DNA of 64,000 nucleotides, from contig NZ_CP012983.1 in assembly GCF_001411495.1 (NCBI RefSeq), positions 868,001-932,000 on the forward strand, written 5' to 3'. How positions within the stretch are numbered: position 1 is the first letter of the stretch; the number at the start of each line of letters is the position of its first letter. The position numbers and the translations under genes are program-made. Of this stretch, positions 43,698 to 51,321 are shown one piece after another. Below the pieces are notes generated by a model. The model was given only the letters and a program-made list of their open reading frames with translations. It did not search any database and was not told the DNA's origin. Source of the DNA: Burkholderia cepacia ATCC 25416. GTDB taxonomy: Bacteria; Pseudomonadota; Gammaproteobacteria; Burkholderiales; Burkholderiaceae.

Positions 43698-44490
43698 CGT
43701 CATCGCCCGGCACGCTACCGCCTCTGTTGGCGCCCCAGAACCCGTTTCAGTCACGCCATCGATGCTGCCATCCTCCGATGGGATTCATTCCGATCAACAT
43801 CATCGGGATAAGTTTTCTTATCACAACACTACTATAGTCAGATCAAACTTGCGATCCGGACAACATGCGACCACGAGCGTCCCCGTCGTGACGGCCCTGT
43901 CGAAAGTTGGCAGAAGCCTTTGCGCAGCCTCGCCGGTGACAACGTCCTTTCTGTCTACGCCCGGCTGCGAGTGCATGCGCGCTTCGTGCCGAATCCCGTT
44001 TCGTGGAACACCAATCGAATAATCGCGCCGGCTCACCGCGCGCATCACGGAATGGCGTGCATCGGCTGGCGACTGACGCCGCCTTCGCACTGACGTCCAG
44101 ACGCGGGCTCCCTGTCGATTCGACGGCTGTCACAATTTCGGCAAGCAACGTCAGGTGCATGCCCCCCTGCCCCATGTCGCGGAATCGGGAGAGGTGTCGT
44201 TTTCCGTATAAGGCATGAATGGTCGGCGTCGACTGGTTGTCGAGACAGTTGCCTCGTCGCGGTCGAAATAAGATGGACACCCGATCGACGATGCGCGTAT
44301 GATGGTTTCATTCGAGCGCCCGTTTGCTGTTTGCCCGCTCGCCCTCCACTCGCCACCGTGTTGCGTCGCGTACCGCCTCGCTCGCAACGTTTGTCCCTTT
44401 CACACCGACCCGCCGCGCCATGCATCAGGCGATGCTGGCAGCATACGCTCGTCCTTGCGAGTCGCCGCAATCGATCGCCAGGAGTTCATG
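43698..44490. other. Long AT-richer non-coding stretch before the small-gene cluster
   Basis: 793 bases without a convincing gene. It contains the inverted repeat GATAAG-TTTT-CTTATC (43807-43822), a TATAGT word at 43832 and scattered AT-rich patches. A minus-strand frame at 43821-44090 is open but has poor codon bias. The region may hold a promoter or a small RNA for the cluster that follows. Confidence 0.4.
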
Positions 44491-44775
44491 ATGAGCATGC
44501 ATATTTACCGTGGATTCGAGATCTATCCACTGATTTACCCACACGTGCCTGCGTTGGATGGCAACCCGCATAACTACGATGCCGGCTTCGACGCAGCGGT
44601 CAAGATTTGTCTTCGCGGCACCACCGATACGCTGACGCAGAGCCAGACTTTCAGGCTTCTCGACGACAGTCCGTTCGATACCGCCGGTGACGCACGTCGT
44701 GCGTCATTGCGCTATGCCGAAAGTGTCATCGACGAAAATCGCGAAAAGCAGGGCTTCTTTTCGAGCGCCGTCTGA
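44491..44775 (+). CDS. Hypothetical small protein (94 aa)
   Basis: Unrecognised soluble protein starting MSMHIYRGFEIYPLIYPH, rich in aromatic residues in the first 30 positions, then a DAAVKICLRG strand and a DARRASLRYAESVIDENREKQG helix near the end. AGGAG lies six bases before the ATG at 44491 (an adjacent ATG is at 44488). First gene of a run of five small genes on the plus strand. Codon use is less GC-biased than typical neighbours. Confidence 0.65.
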   Translation: MSMHIYRGFEIYPLIYPHVPALDGNPHNYDAGFDAAVKICLRGTTDTLTQSQTFRLLDDSPFDTAGDARRASLRYAESVIDENREKQGFFSSAV

Positions 44776-44822
44776 CGCGACTCACGATGGCAAAGTAACT
44801 TTCCAGCAATTTGGAGGACGAA

Positions 44823-45032
44823 ATGATCGTCGACGAACTTCTTGACCTGATCAGAGGGTGCAAGGTCACTCGGAGCGACGCTGTCCTGCCCGCAGGAATG
44901 ACCCGTTCCGCGCTATGTCATCAACAGGAGCTGCAGATGTTCGCGGCTGTGCGCGCATTTTCAATCGGAGCCGGGTATTCGGAATTCGAATCTGACGAGA
45001 TCGCAAGCACCGTCATGACACGACTCGGCTAG
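44823..45032 (+). CDS. Hypothetical small protein (69 aa)
   Basis: Mostly helical acidic protein (MIVDELLDLIRGCKVTRSD...FESDEIASTVMTRLG). An excellent ribosome binding site (TTGGAGGACGAA) precedes the ATG at 44823. It lies 47 bases after the 94-aa gene and 33 before the bS21 gene, so co-transcription is likely. No family recognised. Confidence 0.65.
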   Translation: MIVDELLDLIRGCKVTRSDAVLPAGMTRSALCHQQELQMFAAVRAFSIGAGYSEFESDEIASTVMTRLG

Positions 45033-45065
45033 TTTTCCCGTCGACCGTTTTCAACCAGGAGTTAC

Positions 45066-45278
45066 ATGACAACCATCACACTGAAGATCAACGAACCAAT
45101 CGATGTCGCGCTGCGACGATTCCGGCGCAGTATCGAGAAGACCGGGTTGATTCGCGAGTTGCGCAGTCGCACCAGCTACGAAAAGCCCACGACGGAGCGC
45201 AAGCGGAAAAAGGCCAGTGCCGTTGCCAGGCAGCGCTTGCGGACGAAGCGCCTGATGCCGCCCCGCAAAATGTTCTAG
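45066..45278 (+). CDS. rpsU: Ribosomal protein bS21 paralogue (70 aa)
   Basis: Small-subunit ribosomal protein bS21, which promotes translation initiation and mRNA base-pairing with 16S rRNA. The chain matches the family throughout: [40 protein letters not shown], then the basic [19 protein letters not shown] tail. It is embedded among unknown small genes rather than beside dnaG/rpoD, so it is probably an accessory copy used in a particular condition. CAGGAG lies before the ATG at 45066. Confidence 0.9.
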   Translation: MTTITLKINEPIDVALRRFRRSIEKTGLIRELRSRTSYEKPTTERKRKKASAVARQRLRTKRLMPPRKMF

Positions 45279-45534
45279 GAACATCGTGCACGCCGTGCCG
45301 GCCGGGGGCCCGCTTGCGTCGCCATCTCGTCCCCCGGCGTGAATTACCGTGGCCGGACGACGCAGGCGGCAAGCCGGCCGCCTCGCAGCCGCAAGAAGGA
45401 TGATCAGTACGCTCGTCACGCCGTGCAGCCGTGGTGCTGCCCGAAATTGACTCCAGCATCGCCTTTCGAGCGAGCGCACGTGCGCTCGCCGTGCAGCAAG
45501 TCAAAATGAAAACCATAATCAGAAGGCGAAAAAC

Positions 45535-45771
45535 ATGAGCTGGTACTGCGACGCGGAACGGGAGTTGGCCCATATCAGACGATCAATCGGGCTGCTTGAG
45601 CAAGCGCAACACGCGTTCATCAACAGATCGACCGTCAACGATCCAGCGTACTGGAGAGTCAAGCTCAACAAGCTCCGCACGCAATCCGAGCGCAACAAGG
45701 TTCTCTCACTCCAGGTGGACGAACTCCTGGCCCGCCTCGAACGCATTCAGGATTCACGCTCCCGAAGATAG
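45535..45771 (+). CDS. Hypothetical coiled-coil small protein (78 aa)
   Basis: Highly helical, charged protein: RELAHIRRSIGLLEQAQHAF near residue 10 and VLSLQVDELLARLERIQDSRSRR at the end look like a coiled coil. ATG at 45535 (MSWYCDAE) with AAGGCGAAA upstream. A 256-base gap separates it from the bS21 gene. No recognised family. Confidence 0.6.
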   Translation: MSWYCDAERELAHIRRSIGLLEQAQHAFINRSTVNDPAYWRVKLNKLRTQSERNKVLSLQVDELLARLERIQDSRSRR

Positions 45772-45846
45772 GAGCCGACTCCTTCTTCGCCCCCCTCTTT
45801 TTCCGGGTGCACGCGCATTGCAGGGAGCAATCCCAGGAGCACCATC

Positions 45847-46164
45847 ATGATCGACGCCAACCCAGGCAACACGTTTCGACACCTTCCACTCTCGCCCGAG
45901 CAGGACGCGGAAATCCGGCACTATATAAAGAAAAAGGCGCAAAAGGGCGAAGCGTGGGACACCCCTGAGTTGGCGATGATGCTCGGAGACATGCTTTCCC
46001 CTCCGCCAAGCGACGACCAGACGCCGGAGGCTACCGTCGAAGAAGTGAAACTGGCCTGCGAATATGCATTGGCCTCGATCGACGAAGCCATGGAGTCCGT
46101 ATCCGCACGTGAGGAACGACTCGCCGCGATGGAAGCCGAGGAAATGAAGCACCCCAGGCAGTAA
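45847..46164 (+). CDS. Hypothetical acidic protein (105 aa)
   Basis: Acidic protein (LPLSPEQDAEIRHYIKKKAQKGEAWDTPELAMML...EERLAAMEAEEMKHPRQ) with a central proline-rich hinge (SPPPSDDQTPEA). AGGAGCACC precedes the ATG at 45847. Last of the five small genes. Unrecognised. It faces the minus-strand gene ending at 46343. Confidence 0.62.
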   Translation: MIDANPGNTFRHLPLSPEQDAEIRHYIKKKAQKGEAWDTPELAMMLGDMLSPPPSDDQTPEATVEEVKLACEYALASIDEAMESVSAREERLAAMEAEEMKHPRQ

Positions 46165-46342
46165 CGCATCCACGATGCCCGAAGCTCGAGCCGCAGTTGT
46201 GCCGCCGCCCCTTTGCCTTCAGCCGGATTGAACGACCCGGCCATCCCTCCGCCCGTTACGTCGCGTACGCAATCCCATCGTCACTCGCCTCGAAAAACGC
46301 GAATTTCCGCGAACGCCCCGGCTGCAACGGGGCACCCGTCGT

Positions 46343-46555
46343 TCAGCGGCCGATCGGCAACCCCGTCGGCTCGATCCAGCCCAGCTTGTAAGCGATCAGC
46401 AGCGACAGGAACAGCGTGACCGACAGCCCGACGCGTGCCGCGAGCGACCATGCCATCCGCTTGGACTTGCCGCGATCGTGATTCATGAAATACAGCGCGA
46501 AGATCAGGCTCGCGATGATCATCGCGAATGCCACGGAAACCAGCAGAGTTTTCAT
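46343..46555 (-). CDS. Twin-transmembrane DUF2909 protein (70 aa)
   Basis: Small inner membrane protein of the DUF2909 (twin transmembrane) family. Two helices, MKTLLVSVAFAMIIASLIFALYF and LSVTLFLSLLIAYKLG, joined by NHDRGKSKRMAWSLAAR. In other proteobacteria this family sits by cytochrome oxidase/SURF1 genes; here it is linked only to the gene at 46552, which it overlaps by four bases (ATGA). Confidence 0.8.
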   Translation of the reverse strand: MKTLLVSVAFAMIIASLIFALYFMNHDRGKSKRMAWSLAARVGLSVTLFLSLLIAYKLGWIEPTGLPIGR

Positions 46556-46902
46556 TGGTGATGCCCTTGAAGATCTGAATCGGCCTGAATCAGTTCGGCC
46601 AGTTTTTGCCGCTCGTCGGCGAGCGCGCCGACGCCCGACGCCGGCCAGTCCAGCGCGACGCCGTTGCCCAGCGAATCGCGCACGAGCGCCTGGTAGCGCC
46701 GGTCGTTGATCCGGCCGTGGTCCATCGTTTCCGAGATCTCGCGCCGGAACGGCAGCGGGAAACTCGCGTACGCGCGCGACAGCGCCGCATATTGTCTCGC
46801 ATCGATCTCTTTCGACGATGGTATGACTGTCCAGATCACCACGGCCACGATGGCCGTGAACGGGATCGCAGTGTAGCGAAGGATGAACTTGATCGGGGTC
46901 AT
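46552..46902 (-). CDS. Membrane-anchored hypothetical protein (116 aa)
   Basis: A single N-terminal hydrophobic segment (FILRYTAIPFTAIVAVVIWTVIP, 6-28) is followed by a soluble helical domain (ARQYAALSRAYASFPLPFRREISETM...RINDRRYQALVRD). Its stop overlaps the start of the DUF2909 gene (ATGA), so the two are translationally coupled. Upstream in-frame starts exist but the ATG at 46902 fits the membrane segment best. Family unknown. Confidence 0.68.
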   Translation of the reverse strand: MTPIKFILRYTAIPFTAIVAVVIWTVIPSSKEIDARQYAALSRAYASFPLPFRREISETMDHGRINDRRYQALVRDSLGNGVALDWPASGVGALADERQKLAELIQADSDLQGHHQ

Positions 46903-46991
46903 GAAACGGTGGGCAGAAGTGATCGCGAATGCGGGCGGCACGGCAATGCGGCAGCGAAGCCGCGGCCGGTCCGCGCAGCACGACATTGTAC

Positions 46992-47015
46992 TGTCAGCCC
47001 CATACGGCTGACAGA
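46992..47015. promoter_or_regulatory. Perfect inverted repeat, 9-bp arms
   Basis: CTGTCAGCC, 6 bases, GGCTGACAG in the divergent gap before the second YoaK gene. It may be an operator or an RNA hairpin; an AT-rich palindrome follows 4 bases later. Confidence 0.5.
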
Positions 47016-47018
47016 GTA

Positions 47019-47037
47019 TGATAATGACATTATCATG
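47019..47037. promoter_or_regulatory. Perfect AT-rich palindrome (candidate Fur-type or other operator)
   Basis: ATGATAATG-A-CATTATCAT: 9-bp arms around one base, upstream of the YoaK gene at 47154. The half-site TGATAAT recalls Fur boxes, but the spacer is 3 instead of 1, so a different metalloregulator or repressor is possible. Confidence 0.55.
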
Positions 47038-47153
47038 TTCATCACATGATTCAAGAGACCCGGCGCCCGTACGCATGCGGCGTTCCCGCCCTGCCGCCCG
47101 GCGCCGGCTTTCATGTCCGTGCCCGCGATCCGCGGCGATTGAGCGAAGCCACC

Positions 47154-47912
47154 ATGCCAGCGCAGTACTTTCGAAACCTGACGGGAAAACACCGCAGCGC
47201 GAACGCAAACCGTCAGCTCGGGTTTTCGTTGGCGTTCGTCGCCGGCGCGGCCAATGCCGGCGGCTTCCTCGCGGTCAAGCAATACACGTCGCACATGAGC
47301 GGCATCGTATCGGCGATCGCCGACCAGACGGCGCTCGGCGACGTGCGGCTCGCGCTGGCCGGCATCAGCTCGCTGGGGTCGTTCCTGATCGGTGCCAGCT
47401 GCTCGGCGATCCTCGTCAACTGGGGGCGCCGTCGCGGCCTGCACAGCCAGTTCATGCTGCCGCTGCTGGTCGAGGCCGCGCTGCTGCTTCTGTTCGGGCT
47501 GCTCGGCAGCCATCTCGCGCTGTGGGAAACCTTCTTCGTACCGGTGACCGTGACGCTGCTGTGTTTCATCATGGGGCTTCAGAACGCGACGATCACGAAG
47601 CTGTCGGGCGCGGAGATCCGCACCACCCACATGACCGGCATCGTGACCGACCTCGGCATCGAACTCGGGAAGCTGTTCTACTGGAACCGGTCGGCGATCG
47701 ACGTCGACGCGCATGCGGTGGTCGCCAACCGCTCGAAGCTGCGGATTCATGCAACGATGCTTTCGTCGTTCTTCATCGGCGGCCTGGCCGGCGCAATCGG
47801 CTTCAAGCATGTCGGCTACGTATCGACCGTGCCGCTCGCCGCGGTGCTCGTCACGCTGGCGATCGTACCGGTGATCGACGACCTGCTCGCGTTGGTCCGC
47901 AGCAAGCGTTGA
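47154..47912 (+). CDS. YoaK/DUF1275 family membrane protein, copy 2 (252 aa)
   Basis: Second DUF1275 protein of the window, distantly related to the one at 10850. Signatures LAFVAGAANAGGFLAVKQYTSHMSGIVSAIAD near residue 25 and GLQNATITKLSGAEIRTTHMTGIVTDLGIELGKL near residue 140, about six hydrophobic helices. The family member type is unknown in function. It is divergent from the 46552-46902 gene; two perfect palindromes lie in the gap. Start at 47154 (MPAQYFRN); ribosome binding site weak (GAGCGAAGC). Confidence 0.85.
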   Translation: MPAQYFRNLTGKHRSANANRQLGFSLAFVAGAANAGGFLAVKQYTSHMSGIVSAIADQTALGDVRLALAGISSLGSFLIGASCSAILVNWGRRRGLHSQFMLPLLVEAALLLLFGLLGSHLALWETFFVPVTVTLLCFIMGLQNATITKLSGAEIRTTHMTGIVTDLGIELGKLFYWNRSAIDVDAHAVVANRSKLRIHATMLSSFFIGGLAGAIGFKHVGYVSTVPLAAVLVTLAIVPVIDDLLALVRSKR

Positions 47913-48008
47913 GCGCGCACCCGGCCGCGTTTCCCCGCGTGCCCGGTAGTAGCGCCGAAGGCTCATCGATTATAATTTGATTAACATACCGACCATCCTC
48001 GCCCCGCA

Positions 48009-48194
48009 ATGGAAACAAAGACCGCCCGCCTGACCGTCCTGATCGATCCCGCGAAGAAGGAAGCATTCGAGATGCTCTGCGCAGAGCAGGACCTCACGCC
48101 TTCGCAAGTCGTGCGGCAACTGATCCGCGAGTATCTCGACCGTCACGGCGTGACGTACAAGACCAAGAGCGCGCTCGGCAAGCGCGTGAAGTAA
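48009..48194 (+). CDS. Ribbon-helix-helix (CopG-like) small protein (61 aa)
   Basis: Looks like a ribbon-helix-helix DNA-binding protein: strand TARLTVLIDPAKKEAFEMLCAEQ, helix DLTPSQVVRQLIREYLDRHG, basic tail YKTKSALGKRVK. Such proteins are often antitoxins or autoregulators, but no toxin gene is adjacent. A TATAAT word (47971-47976) 38 bases upstream of the ATG at 48009 is a likely -10. Single gene. Confidence 0.75.
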   Translation: METKTARLTVLIDPAKKEAFEMLCAEQDLTPSQVVRQLIREYLDRHGVTYKTKSALGKRVK

Positions 48195-48238
48195 GCGCGG
48201 CCGCGCACGCGGCGGCGCTTGACGCCGCTTGACGCCAC

Positions 48239-49075
48239 TTACGCGCCAATCTCCCACCGCCCCGGAGGCTGCGTACGCTGCACCAGCCGCTGCGGCTCGA
48301 TGCACTCCCCGGCCTTCATGCGTCTCGCCGTGGCCGCCAGCTTGAGCTCGCCGGCCTGTGTGCACGCAAGTGCGCGTTCGAGCAGGATGCGGAGTGACGG
48401 CAGCCGCTGGCCGCCCTTCCACGCAAATGCGATGTAGTTGTTGTCGTCGCCGCACGGCACCAGCGTATACGACGCACCGAACACCGCTCGCAGTTGCTCG
48501 AGATGTTGCGGCAATGCCGGATCGTCGTCCATGAAGTTGATCGCCAGTACGCCGGTATCACTCAGGCGCGCCCGGCATGCCGCGAGGAATGCCGCACCCG
48601 TGCACCGGCCACGCATGCCGTCCGCGACGAACGCGTCGTGCAGGATCACGTCCGTCCGGACATCCGCCCTTTCCAGGTGATCCGCGGCGTCGGCGCACAC
48701 CACCGTGAACCGGCCCTCGTCGGCAGGAATCCTGAATACGTCCCGCAGCGCGATCACGTCCGGGTTGATCTCGACCGCGTCGATCGCCGCACCGGGCAGG
48801 TGCCGGTAGCAGTACTTCGCCAACGAACCGCCGCCGAGCCCGAGCATGCAGATGTGCGCAGGCTCCGGCTGCAGCAGCAGAAAGCCCATCATCACGCGTG
48901 TATAGCCGAGTTCGAGCCGGCCCGGATCCCGGAGCGACATGAAGCTCTGCGTGCCGATATGATCGAAATGGAGCGAAAGTGCGTGCTGCGTCTCCAGCAC
49001 GAAAGGTCGGCCGTCGTTCAGCGGCGTCGCCAGGAACCTGACGAACGCATCGTAGGAAAATCGTTCCTCGGCCAT
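48239..49075 (-). CDS. Spermidine synthase-like methyltransferase-fold protein (278 aa)
   Basis: Spermine/spermidine-synthase-family protein: the nucleotide motif MLGLGGGSLAKYC near residue 77, IDAVEINPDVIALRD near 97, VVCADAADHLE near 122 and DVILHDAFVADGMRG near 140. The catalytic DAFxxDG pattern is of the polyamine synthase type, but a polyamine role is not proven and many such proteins have other substrates. Start at the ATG at 49075. It lies 40 bases downstream of the YjdM gene on the same strand. Confidence 0.82.
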   Translation of the reverse strand: MAEERFSYDAFVRFLATPLNDGRPFVLETQHALSLHFDHIGTQSFMSLRDPGRLELGYTRVMMGFLLLQPEPAHICMLGLGGGSLAKYCYRHLPGAAIDAVEINPDVIALRDVFRIPADEGRFTVVCADAADHLERADVRTDVILHDAFVADGMRGRCTGAAFLAACRARLSDTGVLAINFMDDDPALPQHLEQLRAVFGASYTLVPCGDDNNYIAFAWKGGQRLPSLRILLERALACTQAGELKLAATARRMKAGECIEPQRLVQRTQPPGRWEIGA

Positions 49076-49115
49076 GGTGGGCAGTCGATCAAGCAGTCGA
49101 TTGGCGCGGGTGCAC

Positions 49116-49460
49116 TCAGACCTTCTTCAGGTAGCAGGCTTTCAGCATGAAGCCGCCCATGTCGGTCTTGCAGTCGACCTCGTGATCGCCGCCGACGAGC
49201 CGGATGCTCTTGACCTTGGTACCCATCTTCAGCGTGATCGACGAGCCCTTCACGCGCAAGTCCTTGATCAGCACGACCGAATCGCCATCCGACAGCACGT
49301 TGCCGTTCGCGTCCTTGACGACGTCGCCGGCCGGCTCGTCACCGGTTTCGGCGCCGGCACCGGCCGACCATTCATGGCCGCAGTCCGCGCATACGGTCAG
49401 CGTGCCGTCCGGGTAAGTGTTTTCCATCGCGCATTGCGGGCAGGCGGGGGCGGCGTTCAT
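49116..49460 (-). CDS. yjdM: YjdM/PhnA-type zinc ribbon protein (114 aa)
   Basis: Zinc-ribbon protein once called alkylphosphonate utilisation protein PhnA. Four cysteines of the ribbon are in CPQC and CADC (about 7-30), followed by the beta-barrel PhnA domain (VVKDANGNVLSDGDSVVLIKDLRVKG, then MGTKVKSIRLV). Start at the ATG at 49460 with GGAAGC upstream; the ATG at 49472 is an alternative. Physiological role unclear. Confidence 0.87.
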   Translation of the reverse strand: MNAAPACPQCAMENTYPDGTLTVCADCGHEWSAGAGAETGDEPAGDVVKDANGNVLSDGDSVVLIKDLRVKGSSITLKMGTKVKSIRLVGGDHEVDCKTDMGGFMLKACYLKKV

Positions 49461-49472
49461 TGCAGCTTCCAT

Positions 49473-49817
49473 TCAGGAGGAGTTGGGTCGTCGATAAAAA
49501 TGCCGGGCGCGCTGGCAGCGTCGCCCGGCCGGCCTGACGGCACGCGCCGACGGATCGGCGGACCGCCGTCGGCGCACACGGCATTATAATGCAATTCACA
49601 TATCTTGACCGCTGTATTATAATCACCGCTTTCGCGCCGTTCGCCGGATTTGCAACCCGTTTCCACGAGAATGCCGGCACATCCAAGCAGGATGCACACA
49701 CCCCGGCCTCGCCGACGGCTGCTCCGGGTTTCGCGGGAAAGCGTGTTTCACGCGCGCCAGGCGCACCGCCGGCCTGGCACCGCACACCGATTCTCCGTTC
49801 AGAGGCTTTCCGACATC
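49473..49817. other. Divergent intergenic region with a strong promoter
   Basis: 345 bases between yjdM and the HPr-like gene. It contains the perfect palindrome GCATTATAATGC (49581-49592), a second ATTATAAT at 49616-49623 exactly 33 bases on, and a near-consensus promoter. The last 190 bases are an untranslated leader or an unused upstream frame. Confidence 0.55.
49595..49623 (+). promoter_or_regulatory. Near-consensus sigma-70 promoter for the HPr-like gene
   Basis: TTCACA (49595-49600), a 17-base spacer and TATAAT (49618-49623): 5 of 6 and 6 of 6 matches. It is the strongest promoter found in the window, about 195 bases before the GTG start at 49818. Confidence 0.65.
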
Positions 49818-50081
49818 GTGGCAACCGTCGTGTACGTTGAAATCGGCCCCGCCTGGAACCGCAACCGCGGCGGCGCCGCACGAAAAGCAGCCGTCGACGC
49901 GGCGCGCGGCTTCGAAAGCGACATCCTGCTGATCGCGAACGGGATCAGCAGCAACGCGAAGGACAGCGCCGCCATCGCAGCGCTGCAGGTGCACGGCGGC
50001 GCGGCCGCGCAAGTGCTGGCCACCGGCCCCGACGAGGAGGCGGCGCTGCAGGCGCTGCTGCCCGTGCTGCAAGCGCGCTGA
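49818..50081 (+). CDS. HPr-like protein lacking the phosphorylatable histidine (87 aa)
   Basis: Matches the PTS phosphocarrier HPr in length and pattern: strand ATVVYVEIGPAWN, helix RKAAVDAARGFESDILL, the NG-turn ANGISSNAKD and a C-terminal GPDEEAALQALLPVLQ helix. In HPr the active loop is G-L-H-A-R-P-A; here it reads G-G-A-A-R-K-A, so the catalytic His is Ala (A20). The regulatory Ser of N-A-K-S is Asp (D49). It cannot carry phosphate from enzyme I. Start chosen at GTG 49818 behind AGAGG because it gives the normal HPr length. Role probably regulatory, unproven. Confidence 0.72.
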   Translation: MATVVYVEIGPAWNRNRGGAARKAAVDAARGFESDILLIANGISSNAKDSAAIAALQVHGGAAAQVLATGPDEEAALQALLPVLQAR

Positions 50082-50143
50082 TTTGCGCACCACCCGGCGT
50101 CACGGCATCCCGCCCACCCCGAATCCCCTTTTCACGAGAAGCG

Positions 50144-50365
50144 ATGAGCGACAACTTCACGTCCAACACCCCGAACCTGTCGGCCTCCGCCATCTGGGCG
50201 CTCGAGCGCCTCGCCGACGTCCGCTACGGGCGCGATGCGCCCGCGCTCGGCTGGTCGATCGCGCGGGAACTCGTCAGCGCGGGCTTCGTCAGCCATTCCG
50301 CGCACGGCCGCTCCGGCGCGTCGATCACGGCCGAAGGGCGGACCTTCCTGAAAAGCCGGAAGTAG
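50144..50365 (+). CDS. Hypothetical small protein (73 aa)
   Basis: Compact protein (MSDNFTSNTPNLSASAIWALERLADVRYG...SGASITAEGRTFLKSRK) with the layout of a small winged-helix domain: two helices, LGWSIARELVSAGFVSH and a beta-hairpin GASITAEGRTFL. DNA binding is a guess from this pattern. The ATG at 50144 has GAGAAGCG upstream; 62 bases after the HPr-like gene. Confidence 0.6.
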   Translation: MSDNFTSNTPNLSASAIWALERLADVRYGRDAPALGWSIARELVSAGFVSHSAHGRSGASITAEGRTFLKSRK

Positions 50366-50504
50366 ACCGCCAGCGGCGGCGAATCGACTTGATCCTTTTG
50401 AGCATCACAATGGCGATTTTGCGCCTTATGAGGATCGCCCTGCGCTTCTAAAGTGGAGTCACCCCGAACGAACGGGCGTCAACTTTCCGATCAAGGAGCC
50501 AGTC

Positions 50505-51047
50505 ATGAGCCGCATCTCCATCCCCGCCATCGAAACCGCCACCGGCGCAACCGCCGACGTGTACGCACAAGTCCGCAAGGTCGCCGGTGGCACTGTCCCC
50601 AACCTGTTCGCCGCCGTCGGCCATCTCGCGCCGAACGCGCTCGCGGCCGTGCTCGACGCCGAAGGCGTGCTCGCCGGCGGCACGCTGACCAGGCAGGATC
50701 TCGAAACGATCAAGCTGCTCGTCAGCGCCGATACCGGGTGTGACTACTGCGTCGCCGCGCACAACCTGCTCGGCAAGATGACCGGCCTGTCGGCCGACGC
50801 ACTGCGCGCGATCCGTTCGCGCGAGCCGAACACCGGCGACGCGAAGCGCGACGCACTGATCCGTTTCGTGCTGAACCTGCAACAGACGAGCGGCACGATC
50901 ACCGACGACGAATTCGCGGCGATCCGCGAAGCCGGCTACACGGACACGCAACTCGCGGAAATCTCGCTCGCGATCGCACTGACGATCTTCACCAACACGT
51001 TCAACCGCATCAACGACACGGTCGTCGATTTCCCGCCTGTGAAGTAA
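50505..51047 (+). CDS. Carboxymuconolactone decarboxylase/AhpD-family protein (180 aa)
   Basis: AhpD-fold peroxidase-like protein with the redox motif CDYCVAAHN near residue 77 preceded by LETIKLLVSADTG, and IFTNTFNRINDTVVDFP at the C-terminus. It acts on a reactive small molecule by family, not on carboxymuconolactone. The ATG at 50505 follows AAGGAG. The adjacent AraC gene (convergent, 51322) is a probable regulator; inverted-repeat words GATCCT/AGGATC (50391, 50431) lie upstream. Confidence 0.86.
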   Translation: MSRISIPAIETATGATADVYAQVRKVAGGTVPNLFAAVGHLAPNALAAVLDAEGVLAGGTLTRQDLETIKLLVSADTGCDYCVAAHNLLGKMTGLSADALRAIRSREPNTGDAKRDALIRFVLNLQQTSGTITDDEFAAIREAGYTDTQLAEISLAIALTIFTNTFNRINDTVVDFPPVK

Positions 51048-51321
51048 GTCGCGCAGCTGCAAGAGCATCGGGACGGCATGCGGTGCCGCTGCCGTTTCGA
51101 TCGCGCCCGTCGCCGGCTCCATTGCTGCGGCGGGCGTGCCGTCTGGATGACGGTCACGGCGCTGCTTGGGGGATCGAAAAAACCGAGGTGCCGCGCTGTC
51201 GTCGAGTTGTTCGTCGAGCCGGACAACCGTAGCGACGGGCCCGGCATCGAACCGTGCGCCGACATCTGACCGATCCGTCTGCGATTGCATCGAACCGCAG
51301 CAAGCGCCGCCTCCTTCGCAT

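Noticed and set aside
43821..44090. Minus-strand 89-codon frame in the long gap upstream of the small-gene cluster
   Set aside because: No ribosome binding site, poor third-position GC bias and no recognisable motif; kept only as part of the intergenic description.
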